The notes below the pieces were generated by a model, which saw nothing but the letters and a program-made list of their open reading frames with translations, was not told the origin of the DNA and did not search any database. From Bhargavaea ginsengi (GTDB lineage: Bacteria; Bacillota; Bacilli; Bacillales_A; Planococcaceae), in NCBI RefSeq assembly GCF_900109165.1, contig NZ_FNZF01000004.1, positions 62,001 through 126,000 of the forward strand: a stretch of 64,000 bases of DNA. Direction: 5' to 3'. A program made the translations under genes and the position numbers. Shown here piece by piece: positions 18,280 through 27,200 of this stretch (position 1 is its first letter; each line of letters starts with the position of its first letter).

Positions 18280-19169
18280 ATCTCTTTTCCCGATTCAGAC
18301 GAACAGAAAGAAAAGGTGCGGACAGTTCTGTCTCATCCGAAGAATTGACGGACATCCAACCTTCCGGTGAAGCAGGCGAACTTGTCGATACTGCACTCAG
18401 CCTGCATCCGGAATGGAATGTGCCTCAGGAACAGGAATATGTCCTGCGGTTCTTGGCCAATGACCTCGATCCGCTTAAGCCTAACCAGCTGTCCCTCGCC
18501 GGAATCGACATTGATGTTGATGAGCGGAGCGGCGACTGGCTCGTCAAGGCATTTTTCCGCTCCTCGGTCAGCCAGCCGGTTCAGATGGGCCCGGTGGAAT
18601 TGCTTCTTGTCACCGAAGACGGCAAGCTTGCAGCATCCAAAGAATTTGATATGCGTGAGCTCGGTGAGATCGGGCCGGCAAGCGCTCGGCCTTGGGTGTT
18701 CGTTTTCAACAAGAATGAGCAGTTCCTGAAAGAAGCGCCGGAATCGGCCTGGACCCTGAACTTTAACGTTCAGTCGCTCATGCCTCACCGCCTCGTCCTT
18801 AAGCCGGAATGGGAGCAGAGTCTCAGCGACACCCAAAAGGAAGCCCTACAACAAGTCGTCGATTCCCTTCCAAAGCTGAAGCCGCAGGAGCTGAACATGA
18901 CAGGTTTCCAGGCGATCATCCAGGAAGACGGCAAAATGGCTGTGGCCCTATTGATCCGCAACGGCTACTCACGCCGCATCAACCTGGAACAGCTGCCGCT
19001 GGAAGTGATCGACGGTGCCGGAGACCTGGTCGCCAAAGGGACGTTCCAGCTGCCGCCGCTTGAAGTCGATGCCAACACGACCACGCCATGGACGTTCATC
19101 TTCCCCGCGGATTCCGTAAAAAAACCGGATGCTGACCTGTCTCGCTGGACAGCACGCGTCCCAAGATAA
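18276..19169 (+). CDS. slaP: Accessory Sec S-layer assembly protein SlaP
   Basis: A 297-residue soluble protein without signal peptide or membrane segment. It contains an internal duplication: about residues 44-150 (LHPEWNVPQ ... ARPWVFVF) and 170-285 (LKPEWEQSL ... TTPWTFIFP) share the LxPEW start, the LKPxxLxxxG core and the PW(V/T)F(V/I)F end. This matches the SLAP-duplication family that always sits beside secA2 in S-layer-bearing bacilli. SlaP works with SecA2 in the cytosol to target S-layer proteins. The ATGA overlap with secA2 implies coupling; a terminator follows. Confidence 0.9.
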   Translation: MNLFSRFRRTERKGADSSVSSEELTDIQPSGEAGELVDTALSLHPEWNVPQEQEYVLRFLANDLDPLKPNQLSLAGIDIDVDERSGDWLVKAFFRSSVSQPVQMGPVELLLVTEDGKLAASKEFDMRELGEIGPASARPWVFVFNKNEQFLKEAPESAWTLNFNVQSLMPHRLVLKPEWEQSLSDTQKEALQQVVDSLPKLKPQELNMTGFQAIIQEDGKMAVALLIRNGYSRRINLEQLPLEVIDGAGDLVAKGTFQLPPLEVDANTTTPWTFIFPADSVKKPDADLSRWTARVPR

Positions 19170-19181
19170 TCTGATTTTCCC

Positions 19182-19206
19182 GGCCGGGTAACCGGCCGTT
19201 TTTTTG
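19182..19206 (+). terminator. Terminator of secA2-slaP
   Basis: Seven GC pairs CGGCCGG/CCGGCCG with GTAA loop, then TTTTTTTG. Confidence 0.85.
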
Positions 19207-19222
19207 TCCTTCTGGCCTGATT

Positions 19223-19248
19223 GTTTACGATTGCCGAGATGCGGGAAT
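19223..19248 (+). promoter_or_regulatory. Sigma-B-type promoter of the 19289 gene
   Basis: GTTTAC (19223-19228), 14-base spacer, GGGAAT (19243-19248), close to GTTTAA-N12-15-GGGTAT, about 40 bases upstream of the start codon. Confidence 0.65.
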
Positions 19249-19288
19249 TCTATAAAAGACCATTAAAATCAAAAGGGAGGCATTCCGG

Positions 19289-19843
19289 ATGGGACAGGAC
19301 AACAACGAGTTTGTCAACAAAGCGAAAGAATCCCTGGAAGAACTAGCCGGCAAGACAAAGGAGATTTTTGGTGATGTGAAAGATCGCCGGGAAGCTAAAA
19401 TGGAAGATCAATCACAGTACGATCATGACAGTGCTGACTGGAACAACCGGGAACGGAAACATGCAGCTGGTGAATTCGAATACCAGACACGTAACCAGTA
19501 TCAGAACGGCGCACAGCTTGATGCAGTGCCCGATATTGGACAGGAGTCTGCCAGCGACCGGAAAGACACTGCAGAGTGGGCTTCCCGCTACTCGGAACAG
19601 CAGCCGGTCAACGACTTTACGGAGCTGGGAGCCGTGGGAGGAGAACCGGCAGTTGAAGACGTCACTGAAGGCACCCGCGCAGACTTATGCACAGAAGCCG
19701 TATACGGCGACCCTACCGGACGCTACGACGGCAGTGAAGTGAATATGCTGAGTGATGAAGAACGCCAGGCCCGCTATGATGAACAGGAACCGCTCGACGA
19801 TTTCCTGGATGACACCGAAGGACCGGAACAGAGGCGTCACTGA
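19289..19843 (+). CDS. Hydrophilic acidic protein of unknown function, likely stress-induced
   Basis: A 184-residue very polar protein without cysteine-rich sites, signal peptide or membrane helix. The first 35 residues (NEFVNKAKESLEELAGKTKE) could form an amphipathic helix like those of CsbD-like stress proteins; the remainder is rich in Asp, Glu, Gln, Tyr and Arg and looks disordered. I do not recognise a family. A sigma-B-type promoter directly upstream suggests general stress induction. It has its own ribosome site AGGGAGG and terminator, so it is a single-gene unit between slaP and nagB. Confidence 0.75.
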   Translation: MGQDNNEFVNKAKESLEELAGKTKEIFGDVKDRREAKMEDQSQYDHDSADWNNRERKHAAGEFEYQTRNQYQNGAQLDAVPDIGQESASDRKDTAEWASRYSEQQPVNDFTELGAVGGEPAVEDVTEGTRADLCTEAVYGDPTGRYDGSEVNMLSDEERQARYDEQEPLDDFLDDTEGPEQRRH

Positions 19844-19854
19844 AACTGAATGAC

Positions 19855-19892
19855 AAAAGGATCCCAGAAGCTTTTGCTTCTGGGATCCTTTT
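19855..19892. terminator. Bidirectional terminator between the 19289 gene and nagB
   Basis: Seventeen perfect pairs (19855-19871 with 19876-19892), TTTT loop; A run on one side and T run on the other, so it can end both convergent genes. Confidence 0.92.
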
Positions 19893-19895
19893 TGA

Positions 19896-20606
19896 TTACG
19901 GCTGGATGCCATTCAGGTCTGTGATGATGGTCACGTCACGGTGGCCGAGCAACGCAGTAATCGGATACTCGGTTGTCTCTTCACCTTTAGTAAGCTGTTC
20001 AAGGGCAAACCTCTTTTTCTCACCAAATGCGATCAGAATGATTTTCTTCGCGGAAAGGATAGAAGAGATCCCCATTGTCAGCGCCGTTTCCGGGATAGCG
20101 GACCGGTCTTCGAAATACTGGCTGTTAACGCCGAGCGTTGATTCGGCCAACTTTGTCACATGGGTGATGGAAGTGAATGGCGTACCCGGTTCATTAAATG
20201 CGATATGGCCGTTTTCCCCAACTCCAAGGAACTGCACGTCGATACCAGCATCCCGCAGCTGAGCCTCATATTCCTTGCACTCTTCCTCAAGGTTGGCCGA
20301 AGTTCCGTCTGGGATGTTCGTTTCTTTGAACGGCTTCTTGCTGAACAGATGATGGTCCATAAACCATGCATAGCTGTTGGGGTTATCCGCTTGGAGTCCG
20401 ACATATTCGTCCAGATTAAACGAAGTCACTTCCGAAAAGTCCAGGTCCGATGATGCCCATGCCGCATAGATCGGTTCCATTGTGCTCCCTGTCGCCAGCC
20501 CGAGCACTTTCAGTCCGCCTGCCAGTTCTGCCCGAATTCGCTCGAGAACAACGGATGCCGCTTCCTGTTTGTCCGCCACTTTAATGTACCGGATATTGTC
20601 TGCCAT
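19896..20606 (-). CDS. nagB: Glucosamine-6-phosphate deaminase
   Basis: A 236-residue NagB. It converts glucosamine-6-phosphate to fructose-6-phosphate and ammonia, linking amino-sugar and wall-sugar pools with glycolysis. Motifs seen: LGLATGSTMEPIY, SFNLDEYVGL, the active-site GENGHIAFNEPG and GHRDVTIITD near the end. The length fits the short Gram-positive NagB class. The ATG at 20606 has AAAGGGCG 7 bases upstream. It lies only 41 bases downstream of the malic enzyme gene and probably shares its transcript. Confidence 0.95.
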   Translation of the reverse strand: MADNIRYIKVADKQEAASVVLERIRAELAGGLKVLGLATGSTMEPIYAAWASSDLDFSEVTSFNLDEYVGLQADNPNSYAWFMDHHLFSKKPFKETNIPDGTSANLEEECKEYEAQLRDAGIDVQFLGVGENGHIAFNEPGTPFTSITHVTKLAESTLGVNSQYFEDRSAIPETALTMGISSILSAKKIILIAFGEKKRFALEQLTKGEETTEYPITALLGHRDVTIITDLNGIQP

Positions 20607-20647
20607 ATATTCACGCCCTTTGATAATAGTTGATTAAATGATTATCT

Positions 20648-21967
20648 TCATTGTTCAAGCGCAGTGTTCGCAGCGCGCTCGACTGCCTCAGTGACAGCTA
20701 CGTGCACATTCGGGTCAAGCGGATGCGGGACAAGATCGCCCTCGCGTGTACTGTCCACGATAGCCTGTGCTGCCGCAATCAGCATCGGATAGCTGATCTC
20801 CTTCGCCTTTGCGTTCAGCGCACCCCGGAAAATCCCCGGGAAGCCAAGCACATTATTTACAAGACGGCCATCCGCAGCGAATGCCGCCCCTGCATCAAGC
20901 GCTTCATCAGGCTTGATTTCCGGGTGAGGATTGGACAGTGCAAGAATGATCTGTCCTTTCCTGACCTGTTCTTTCTTGATGAGACCCTGGACACCCGTCG
21001 TCGCGACGACGATATCGCTTTTCTCCATGATTTCGTCCACTGAGGCAACGACTGTCCCGCCGCTTTTTGTAAGGCGCTCTTTTGCATCTTCATTCAAGTC
21101 GCTGCCGTACATTTCTTCCACACCGTAGGCCATGAGCATCCGGCAGATGGCAAGTCCCGCAGCGCCAAGGCCGATTTGGCCGACTTTTGCCTTCGCGAGA
21201 TCAACACCGGCAGTGCGGCAGGCGGACAGGATGGCTGCAAGCGTAACGACGGCTGTGCCATGCTGATCGTCATGCATGACCGGGATGTCAAGCTCGGCCT
21301 TCAGCCGGTCCTCGATCTCAAAGCAATGCGGGGAGCCGATGTCTTCCAGAAGGATACCGCCGTATCCCTTATGGATGTGCTTGATCGTCTCGACCACTTC
21401 ATCCGGGTCGCTTGTGTCCAGCAGAATCGGTATCCCGCTGATGCCGACGAACTGGTCGAACAGGACGGCTTTCCCTTCCATGACCGGCATTCCGGCAACA
21501 GGCCCGATATTGCCCAGGCCAAGAATCGCTGTGCCATCCGTCACGATGGCGATGCTGTTGCCGATGCTTGTAAAGTAGTTGGCCTGTTCAGGATCTTTCT
21601 CGATCGCCTTGCAGACGTTGGCTACTCCCGGTGTATAGACACGGCGCAAATCGCCCAGGGAACGGATCTCCTTGCGGCTGCCCATATGAATCTTTCCGCC
21701 TTCATGCGCCTTCAATACATCGTCCGAGACGGCATGTACCGTAATCCCCTCGCCAAGCTCACGGATTTTTTCCACGACCCGTTCAATATGTGCTTCATCC
21801 TCAAACTGGACGGAAATGTCCCGGATGGTTGAATTGGTTCCAATTTTCAAAGTTTCAATATCGCCGAGATCGGCCTGTTCAGAACCGATAACCGATACGA
21901 CTTTTGCAAAATTCCCCGGTACTTGCGGGATTTCGATGATGAGATTTCTTATGATGCTATATTCCAT
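20648..21967 (-). CDS. ACT-domain NAD(P)-dependent malic enzyme
   Basis: A 439-residue enzyme that oxidatively decarboxylates malate to pyruvate and CO2. Residues about 1-80 form an ACT-type regulatory domain (NLIIEIPQVPGNFAKVVSVIG); the catalytic part follows with RRVYTPGVANVC, VTDGTAILGLGNIGP, the metal-site segment LEDIGSPHCFEIE and VMHDDQHGTAVVTLAA, and the nucleotide-binding IGLGAAGLAI. The size and N-terminal ACT domain resemble the YtsJ-like group of Bacillus. ATG 21967 has AGGAGGGA upstream. It is the first gene of a likely two-gene unit with nagB. Cofactor preference is not certain. Confidence 0.92.
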   Translation of the reverse strand: MEYSIIRNLIIEIPQVPGNFAKVVSVIGSEQADLGDIETLKIGTNSTIRDISVQFEDEAHIERVVEKIRELGEGITVHAVSDDVLKAHEGGKIHMGSRKEIRSLGDLRRVYTPGVANVCKAIEKDPEQANYFTSIGNSIAIVTDGTAILGLGNIGPVAGMPVMEGKAVLFDQFVGISGIPILLDTSDPDEVVETIKHIHKGYGGILLEDIGSPHCFEIEDRLKAELDIPVMHDDQHGTAVVTLAAILSACRTAGVDLAKAKVGQIGLGAAGLAICRMLMAYGVEEMYGSDLNEDAKERLTKSGGTVVASVDEIMEKSDIVVATTGVQGLIKKEQVRKGQIILALSNPHPEIKPDEALDAGAAFAADGRLVNNVLGFPGIFRGALNAKAKEISYPMLIAAAQAIVDSTREGDLVPHPLDPNVHVAVTEAVERAANTALEQ

Positions 21968-22141
21968 TGTTGTTTTCCCTCCTGCGGTCGACAGTGCCTA
22001 CTCATTTTACTATTGTGTCTCCGCAACGTAAACCCGAAACCATCACAGGCAGTTCATTGCCACAACCTGCCTTTCAGTTTCGCAGCAACCGATTCCCTGC
22101 TTCAATGGAATGATATGTATCTGATCAGCTTGAATTTATGC

Positions 22142-22171
22142 AAAAAAGCGGCTGCCGGATCAGGCAGCCGC
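22142..22171 (-). terminator. Terminator of the 22183 gene
   Basis: Nine perfect pairs GCGGCTGCC/GGCAGCCGC (22148-22156, 22163-22171) followed by TTTTTT on the minus strand. Confidence 0.88.
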
Positions 22172-22182
22172 CTTCCATTTCC

Positions 22183-22863
22183 TTAAAGGAATCGCTCTCG
22201 GTGCCGGTCATCAATCCGGTCACGCGTGATATTTGACTCGTAGTTGTCGATGACCGGTTCCACTTCCTCGCCAAACGGTGCAGGCCCAAGATTAGGATCC
22301 GCGCCCGGCGAAGGCACTCCCCCGTCATAGAAATTTTCATCCACCAATTCGGCGGGAATCCTTCCATCAGTTGCAGCATTGCTGCCGCTCCTGTTCAGGT
22401 GTTCTTCCTTGAACTCCCTTGCGTCCGGTCCAATGCTGACAGATCCTTCATCCGGTTCACGGTCAGCCCCTCTGGCATTCACAGTGCCGTCTTCTATCCC
22501 GACGACCTCACTGTCCCCGTTATCCGAGTCCCTGAACGTGTCATAAACATCGCGGTCGCCGCCGGTCACGGCAATGCTTTCCTCCGGCTGTGCATCTCCG
22601 ATCTGCCCGTCTTCTTCAAGCCTGCCATTCCTAATGGCTTCCTCACGGTCTTCCGCGTTATAGAAACCGCGTTGCTCGGACGGATGGAGATTATCTTCCA
22701 GCAGCGCATCTGAAGGCATCGTCGCACTTGTCAATTCCCCATCCAGCTCAGGTGACGGCGGGTCGGTGCGGCCCGTTTCCATGAATGGGCCTGCAGCTTC
22801 CGGCTGCCCCGCAAAATGGGCGTCTTCAAGCGGGCGTTTGTTTGGATCAGATTCTCGGTTCAT
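22183..22863 (-). CDS. Acidic hydrophilic protein of unknown function, likely sigma-B dependent
   Basis: A 226-residue strongly acidic protein (many Glu, Asp, Gly and Pro, few hydrophobic stretches) without signal peptide, membrane helix or cysteine. No family is recognised; composition suggests an intrinsically disordered protein. AGGAGGGA lies 6 bases before ATG 22863 and a good sigma-B promoter motif about 35 bases upstream, so stress or stationary-phase expression is likely. Together with the 19289 gene it brackets nagB and the malic enzyme. Confidence 0.75.
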   Translation of the reverse strand: MNRESDPNKRPLEDAHFAGQPEAAGPFMETGRTDPPSPELDGELTSATMPSDALLEDNLHPSEQRGFYNAEDREEAIRNGRLEEDGQIGDAQPEESIAVTGGDRDVYDTFRDSDNGDSEVVGIEDGTVNARGADREPDEGSVSIGPDAREFKEEHLNRSGSNAATDGRIPAELVDENFYDGGVPSPGADPNLGPAPFGEEVEPVIDNYESNITRDRIDDRHRERFL

Positions 22864-22897
22864 ATCGGTTCCCTCCTATTCGGGTCGTACCTTAAAA

Positions 22898-22923
22898 GTA
22901 CCCGATATCCGAAATGCCGAAAC
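22898..22923 (-). promoter_or_regulatory. Sigma-B-type promoter of the 22183 gene
   Basis: Minus strand GTTTCG (22923-22918), 14-base spacer, GGGTAC (22903-22898); five of six -10 positions match GGGTAT. Confidence 0.65.
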
Positions 22924-22930
22924 AGCAAAG

Positions 22931-22965
22931 CAAAACGCCCGGCCGGTTCTTAAGCCCGGCCGGGC
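22931..22965 (-). terminator. Terminator of the SEC-C/HTH gene
   Basis: Ten perfect pairs GCCCGGCCGG/CCGGCCGGGC (22937-22946, 22956-22965); on the minus strand followed by TTTTGCTTTG, a short T tract. Confidence 0.7.
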
Positions 22966-22976
22966 ATGATGGGATG

Positions 22977-24008
22977 TTACGCTTCCGCTTTTACACGATG
23001 GAATTTCAGCATGTCATCCGCATACTTCTGTACAGTGGAAGGCGATACATCAAAATGCTCTGCAATCCTGGTCTTCGGTAAATCCAAGTCTTCGAGCAAT
23101 CCGGCCATCTGTCCAAAGCGGATCGCTCCGGCTGCAACACCTTCCGGTTTACGGGCTTTCGGGTTTACCTGTTCCAGGAAGTGGCCGGTTTTTTCCTCAA
23201 GGCCAGTTGATTCCACTTCATTTTCAGAGAGGAACTGGCCGACTAGCGACAGAACATCCGATCCTTCCTTGACGCTGTCTGTCCGTCCCTTCTCTTCGTC
23301 AGAAATCAGAGGAAGCACGGCTTCGTCACGGCCGATCATCTCATAAATATCCAACGAATAGAGCTTGAGAAATTCTCTTTGATCCAGATGGAGCTTCTTT
23401 TTCCTGAGCTGTTCCACTGCATGAAGGACGTCCGGATTTCCGGATTCCAGGAATGCGAGGCCATTCATCAGCATGACCCGGTCTTCCTTTCTGTTGTCCT
23501 TCAAGAAATGGCCAAACAGGGCTTCTCCAACAGACAGTTCCATGTCTTTTGGAATATCCAGTGTATAGGACCCACTTCCGAAGACATCCCGAAGCCGGGC
23601 AGCGCTTTCATTAATCGACTCGACTACGCCGAAAAGACTGACAGGATGTTCCCATCCGGACAAGACGTCCTGTACTCCCGGTCGTACGGTTTTCTCAGAA
23701 CTGTTCCGGACATGCATACTCCAAAATTCCGGCTCTTGAATCAGATACATATAATCGACTGCCTGGCTATGTATGGTCTCCCGGTCATAATACGGGGATA
23801 ATCTGCGCTCCCACTCAACAAATAATTGAGCATTTTGCTTCACATGGCCCGGTACAGGAACCAATGAATAAAATCGGCCAATCACTTGTTCAAGCTCTTC
23901 ATCGATCAGCTGATTGATGTTCGTCTGGTTAAGAAGACCGTGGCATTTTTTGTACTTCTTCCCGCTGCCGCACGGACATGGGTCGTTGCGTCTGATCTGT
24001 TCTGCCAT
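22977..24008 (-). CDS. SEC-C metal-binding protein with C-terminal helix-turn-helix
   Basis: A 343-residue cytosolic protein. Residues about 7-24 ([17 protein letters not shown]) are a SEC-C zinc motif almost identical to the tail of SecA1 in this window. The middle (about 30-280) is helical and of unknown function. The last 45 residues, DLPKTRIAEHFDVSPSTVQKYADD, form a clear helix-turn-helix of the kind seen in transposase-like or psq-type DNA-binding modules. SEC-C motifs bind Zn and, in SecA, contact SecB or ribosomes. The combination suggests a zinc-bearing nucleic-acid-binding protein; its target is unknown. GAGGTGA precedes ATG 24008. Confidence 0.82.
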   Translation of the reverse strand: MAEQIRRNDPCPCGSGKKYKKCHGLLNQTNINQLIDEELEQVIGRFYSLVPVPGHVKQNAQLFVEWERRLSPYYDRETIHSQAVDYMYLIQEPEFWSMHVRNSSEKTVRPGVQDVLSGWEHPVSLFGVVESINESAARLRDVFGSGSYTLDIPKDMELSVGEALFGHFLKDNRKEDRVMLMNGLAFLESGNPDVLHAVEQLRKKKLHLDQREFLKLYSLDIYEMIGRDEAVLPLISDEEKGRTDSVKEGSDVLSLVGQFLSENEVESTGLEEKTGHFLEQVNPKARKPEGVAAGAIRFGQMAGLLEDLDLPKTRIAEHFDVSPSTVQKYADDMLKFHRVKAEA

Positions 24009-24169
24009 TTCTTCACCTCATTCATGAAGATTGTATCATATATTTGTATACCAAATGAACACTTTGTCAGTCTTTGTTAATCCTCATTGTACCATATGCA
24101 TTGTTGATATATTTTTCATTTTTTTCTCAATTATTTCTTTATCTGAGTGATTCCTGTCATCTTGTAATA

Positions 24170-24211
24170 AAAAGCAGACAATCTCTCATGATGAGAGATT
24201 GCCCGCTTTTA
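24170..24211 (-). terminator. Terminator of the large subtilase gene
   Basis: Nearly perfect hairpin: inner arms 24179-24189 and 24191-24201, outer AAAAGC/GCTTTT; T-rich on the minus strand side. Confidence 0.8.
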
Positions 24212-24213
24212 AA

Positions 24214-27200
24214 TTAATAGTGGAGTACTGGTTTTCCCGGCTGGCTCGGCTTGCCTGGGTGTTCCGGTTTGCCTGGTTTGCCTGGTTTGCCTGGCTTTTC
24301 AGGCTTGCCCGGTTTACCCGGCTTTCCTGGTTTGTCAGGCTTGCCCGGTCCCGGCGTTTCACCTTTTGCCGGTTTCCGTTCGATAGTGACCGTCTCAGTG
24401 GTTTCATGTCCGCCGAGGTCGACTACTTTGAACGTGTAGTCAAACTTGCCTTCTACGAGTGGAACTTCCACTTCGATTGTCTGGTCGAAGTTCTTGCTGC
24501 CATAAGGCTCGCTCAAATCATTGGCGAAGACTTCGCTGTCATTCACATAGAGTCGGATGTCATCGAAGTTGTCTTTCACTTGTACCTGGACAGTGACAGA
24601 TTCTTCTTCGGTCTTTTTAGGAAGCTTCGACTTGATGGAGAGCTGTGCAGCTGTCGCATCAACGAAGAATCTGCGGGCGATGGACATTTCGTTGCCGTGT
24701 TCGTCCGTCGCGCCCACCTTAACTGTTTGGAATCCGTCTTCCAGCGTGATTGTGTGGGAGAAGTTCGTGCCGTCGAATTCAGATACCGCTTCCCCGTTCA
24801 CCGTAACGGAAGACACTGCGGATTCATCTTCCACATGACCGCTTACCGTCACTTCATTCGTATCGTATACCGAGAAGTTGGTCGGGTCTTCGATATAGAT
24901 GACCGGCGGGTTCTTTTCCGCAGGCTCCGCAGAAATATCATACTCAGTTACGTTCTTTGCCGCGTCATAGACACGTGCTTTCAGTTCATCATCCTCATCC
25001 GCTGCAATCTCGAATGTGGTTTCACTGACCGGAAGCGTCTCGACTTTCTCGCCGTTCAGGATGACTTCCCAGACATCTGCGCCTGTTCCTTCATCCGTAA
25101 AGTTGCCGGCAGTGACGACATCGGTTTCCGGATTGTAGGAGAACTCGGCTTCAGGGGCTGCGGTGTCCACCTTAACAGGGAACTTGATCGACTGCCATTC
25201 AGCGCCTTCATAGTCGATGACCGCCTTGAGTTCGATGAAGTACTGGCCGTCTTCAGCAGGCTGGCCGTTGATCTTGCCGTCCCATGCATAGTTCATGCTG
25301 TACGTGTACGGCAGTGCCGTAGCGGAACTGATGTAGTGCTTGCGGAGGTCGGCAGCTGTCCGGATCGTGCGGACTTTCTTGCCGTCCGCATCAAGGACAT
25401 TCACTTCCATCTGCTTGGCATTCCGGAACAGCGAGTAGACCGGAGTTACCTGGTCACGGAGGCCATCGCCGTTCGGAGAGAATCCGAAGCGGTCTGTATC
25501 GAAGTTTCCGCCGCCGTCGACAAACTCGCCCTGCTCATCCGCAAGGGCGGTATAGCCCCAGTAAGTACGCTCGTCCCAAGCAAAGTAATCGAAGATCGGA
25601 GCGTCATCCCAGCCACCGTTGAAACCAAAGAATGGCACAGAAAGCGGGACATTGCCGGAGATTTCTTCATTCGGGTCTTCCAGGAAGACAAATCCGTCCA
25701 CGAAGTATCCGTTCGTGAAGATCGTCTTCAGATCGTCCACATTTGAAAGGTCGATTGTGACTTCGATAGATGCTGTGCCGCCGGCCGGAACCGTTACGGT
25801 TTCTGGGGCATTGATTGCCACTTCATTCGTCAGGACCATCGAGCCCATGAGATTGGATGCCGTCACGAGCGTACCACCCGCATTGACCGGCTGGTCCGCC
25901 TGGACTGCAGTGGAGACATTGTACGTCTTTTCTTCCTCAGAGAAGTTCTCTGCTGTCAGTGACAGCGTGATCGAGTTGTTCTTGATTTCCTTCAGTGCCA
26001 CTTTCGCTTCGTCTGTTGCCGAGTCAGTGACGACAACATCCGTATGGAGCGCGTTGGCCAGCTGCATCAGCCCTGCACCCTGACGGCGCGGCGAAACATA
26101 GTCACCGTTTTCTTCATCGAAGACGACCGGATTGGCCGTGTTCATGAGGAGTTTCTTGGCGAATTCAGAGCGGTCGCGGCCCGTGAGGCCGAACTCCTCA
26201 TCCACACGTTCGAACAGGAGCGCCGCTCCGCCCGCCACGTGTGGCGCCGCCATCGATGTACCGCTCATGATGCCGTACTGGTCGTTTTCAAGTGTGGAGA
26301 AGATGTTGCCGCCAGGAGCGGTGATTTCAGGTTTGAAGTCCAGGTTTGGAGTCGGACCCCAGGACGTGAAGTCGCTCATCTGTCCTGCATTGGCATTTGG
26401 TGTGTCAGCATACTCACCGTCGAACGTGACCGTCACGGTTTCGCCGGCCTTTGCCGCCTCAGACATTGCCAGACCATCCGATTGGAGGATCGACATGTAC
26501 GGAATGCGGATCGCCGGATCAGAGGCCATATTGATTGTACCCGGCGCATTGTTGTAGATAATGGCGCCCGCGGCTCCTGCCGCCTGCGCGTTCAGTCCTT
26601 TTTCCGTAAATGCAATATCACCGCGTGAGATAAGGGCGTATTTGCCCGTGAAGTCCTTGCCTTCAAAATCTTCAGGATATCCGAAGCCGGCATCCACGAT
26701 TTCAAATGTTTTTTGTTCTTGGGCCAGCGGGTCCACATCGTTCGCGAGCATATAGCCGCTCCGCTGTTCCTCACCGCCGCCGATTGTATAGCTGAAGCTC
26801 ATCGAACGGACCATGTCGTTCTCGAACGATGCAACCCCTAGGGAATCCTTCGAGACACTCGGAGACCCGGTTACGCCGTAGTCCTGATTTTCCACATAGT
26901 TATAGAAGTAACCGTCTCCGTATAGCGCAGAGTTTCCTGCGGAGATGGCGACAAGGATCCCGTTCTCGACAGCACGGGAGACTGCCTGCTGTTCAGGGCT
27001 TGTCTCATCGACGTAGCCTGCCGTGGCACCTAGGCTCAGGTTCAGAACATCGGCACCGAGCTGGATCGCATCATCCATCGCCTTGACGTATACATCTCCG
27101 TAAGTCGACGGATAGTTTGGATCGTTGCCGAATACTTTCAGCGCGAGGATCTGGGCTTCAGGTGCGACCCCTTTCACTCCGCCGTTTTCTTCGTCACCGT

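Noticed and set aside
24240-24340. Repeated CCTGGTTTGC-like units as a CRISPR-like array
   Set aside because: The units are contiguous, 9-12 bases long and translate to PGKP repeats in frame at the end of the subtilase gene; there are no spacers.
24199-25746. 515-codon open frame opposite the large subtilase
   Set aside because: Antisense shadow of a well-supported protein; its residues (many Phe, Arg, Cys) have no domain pattern.
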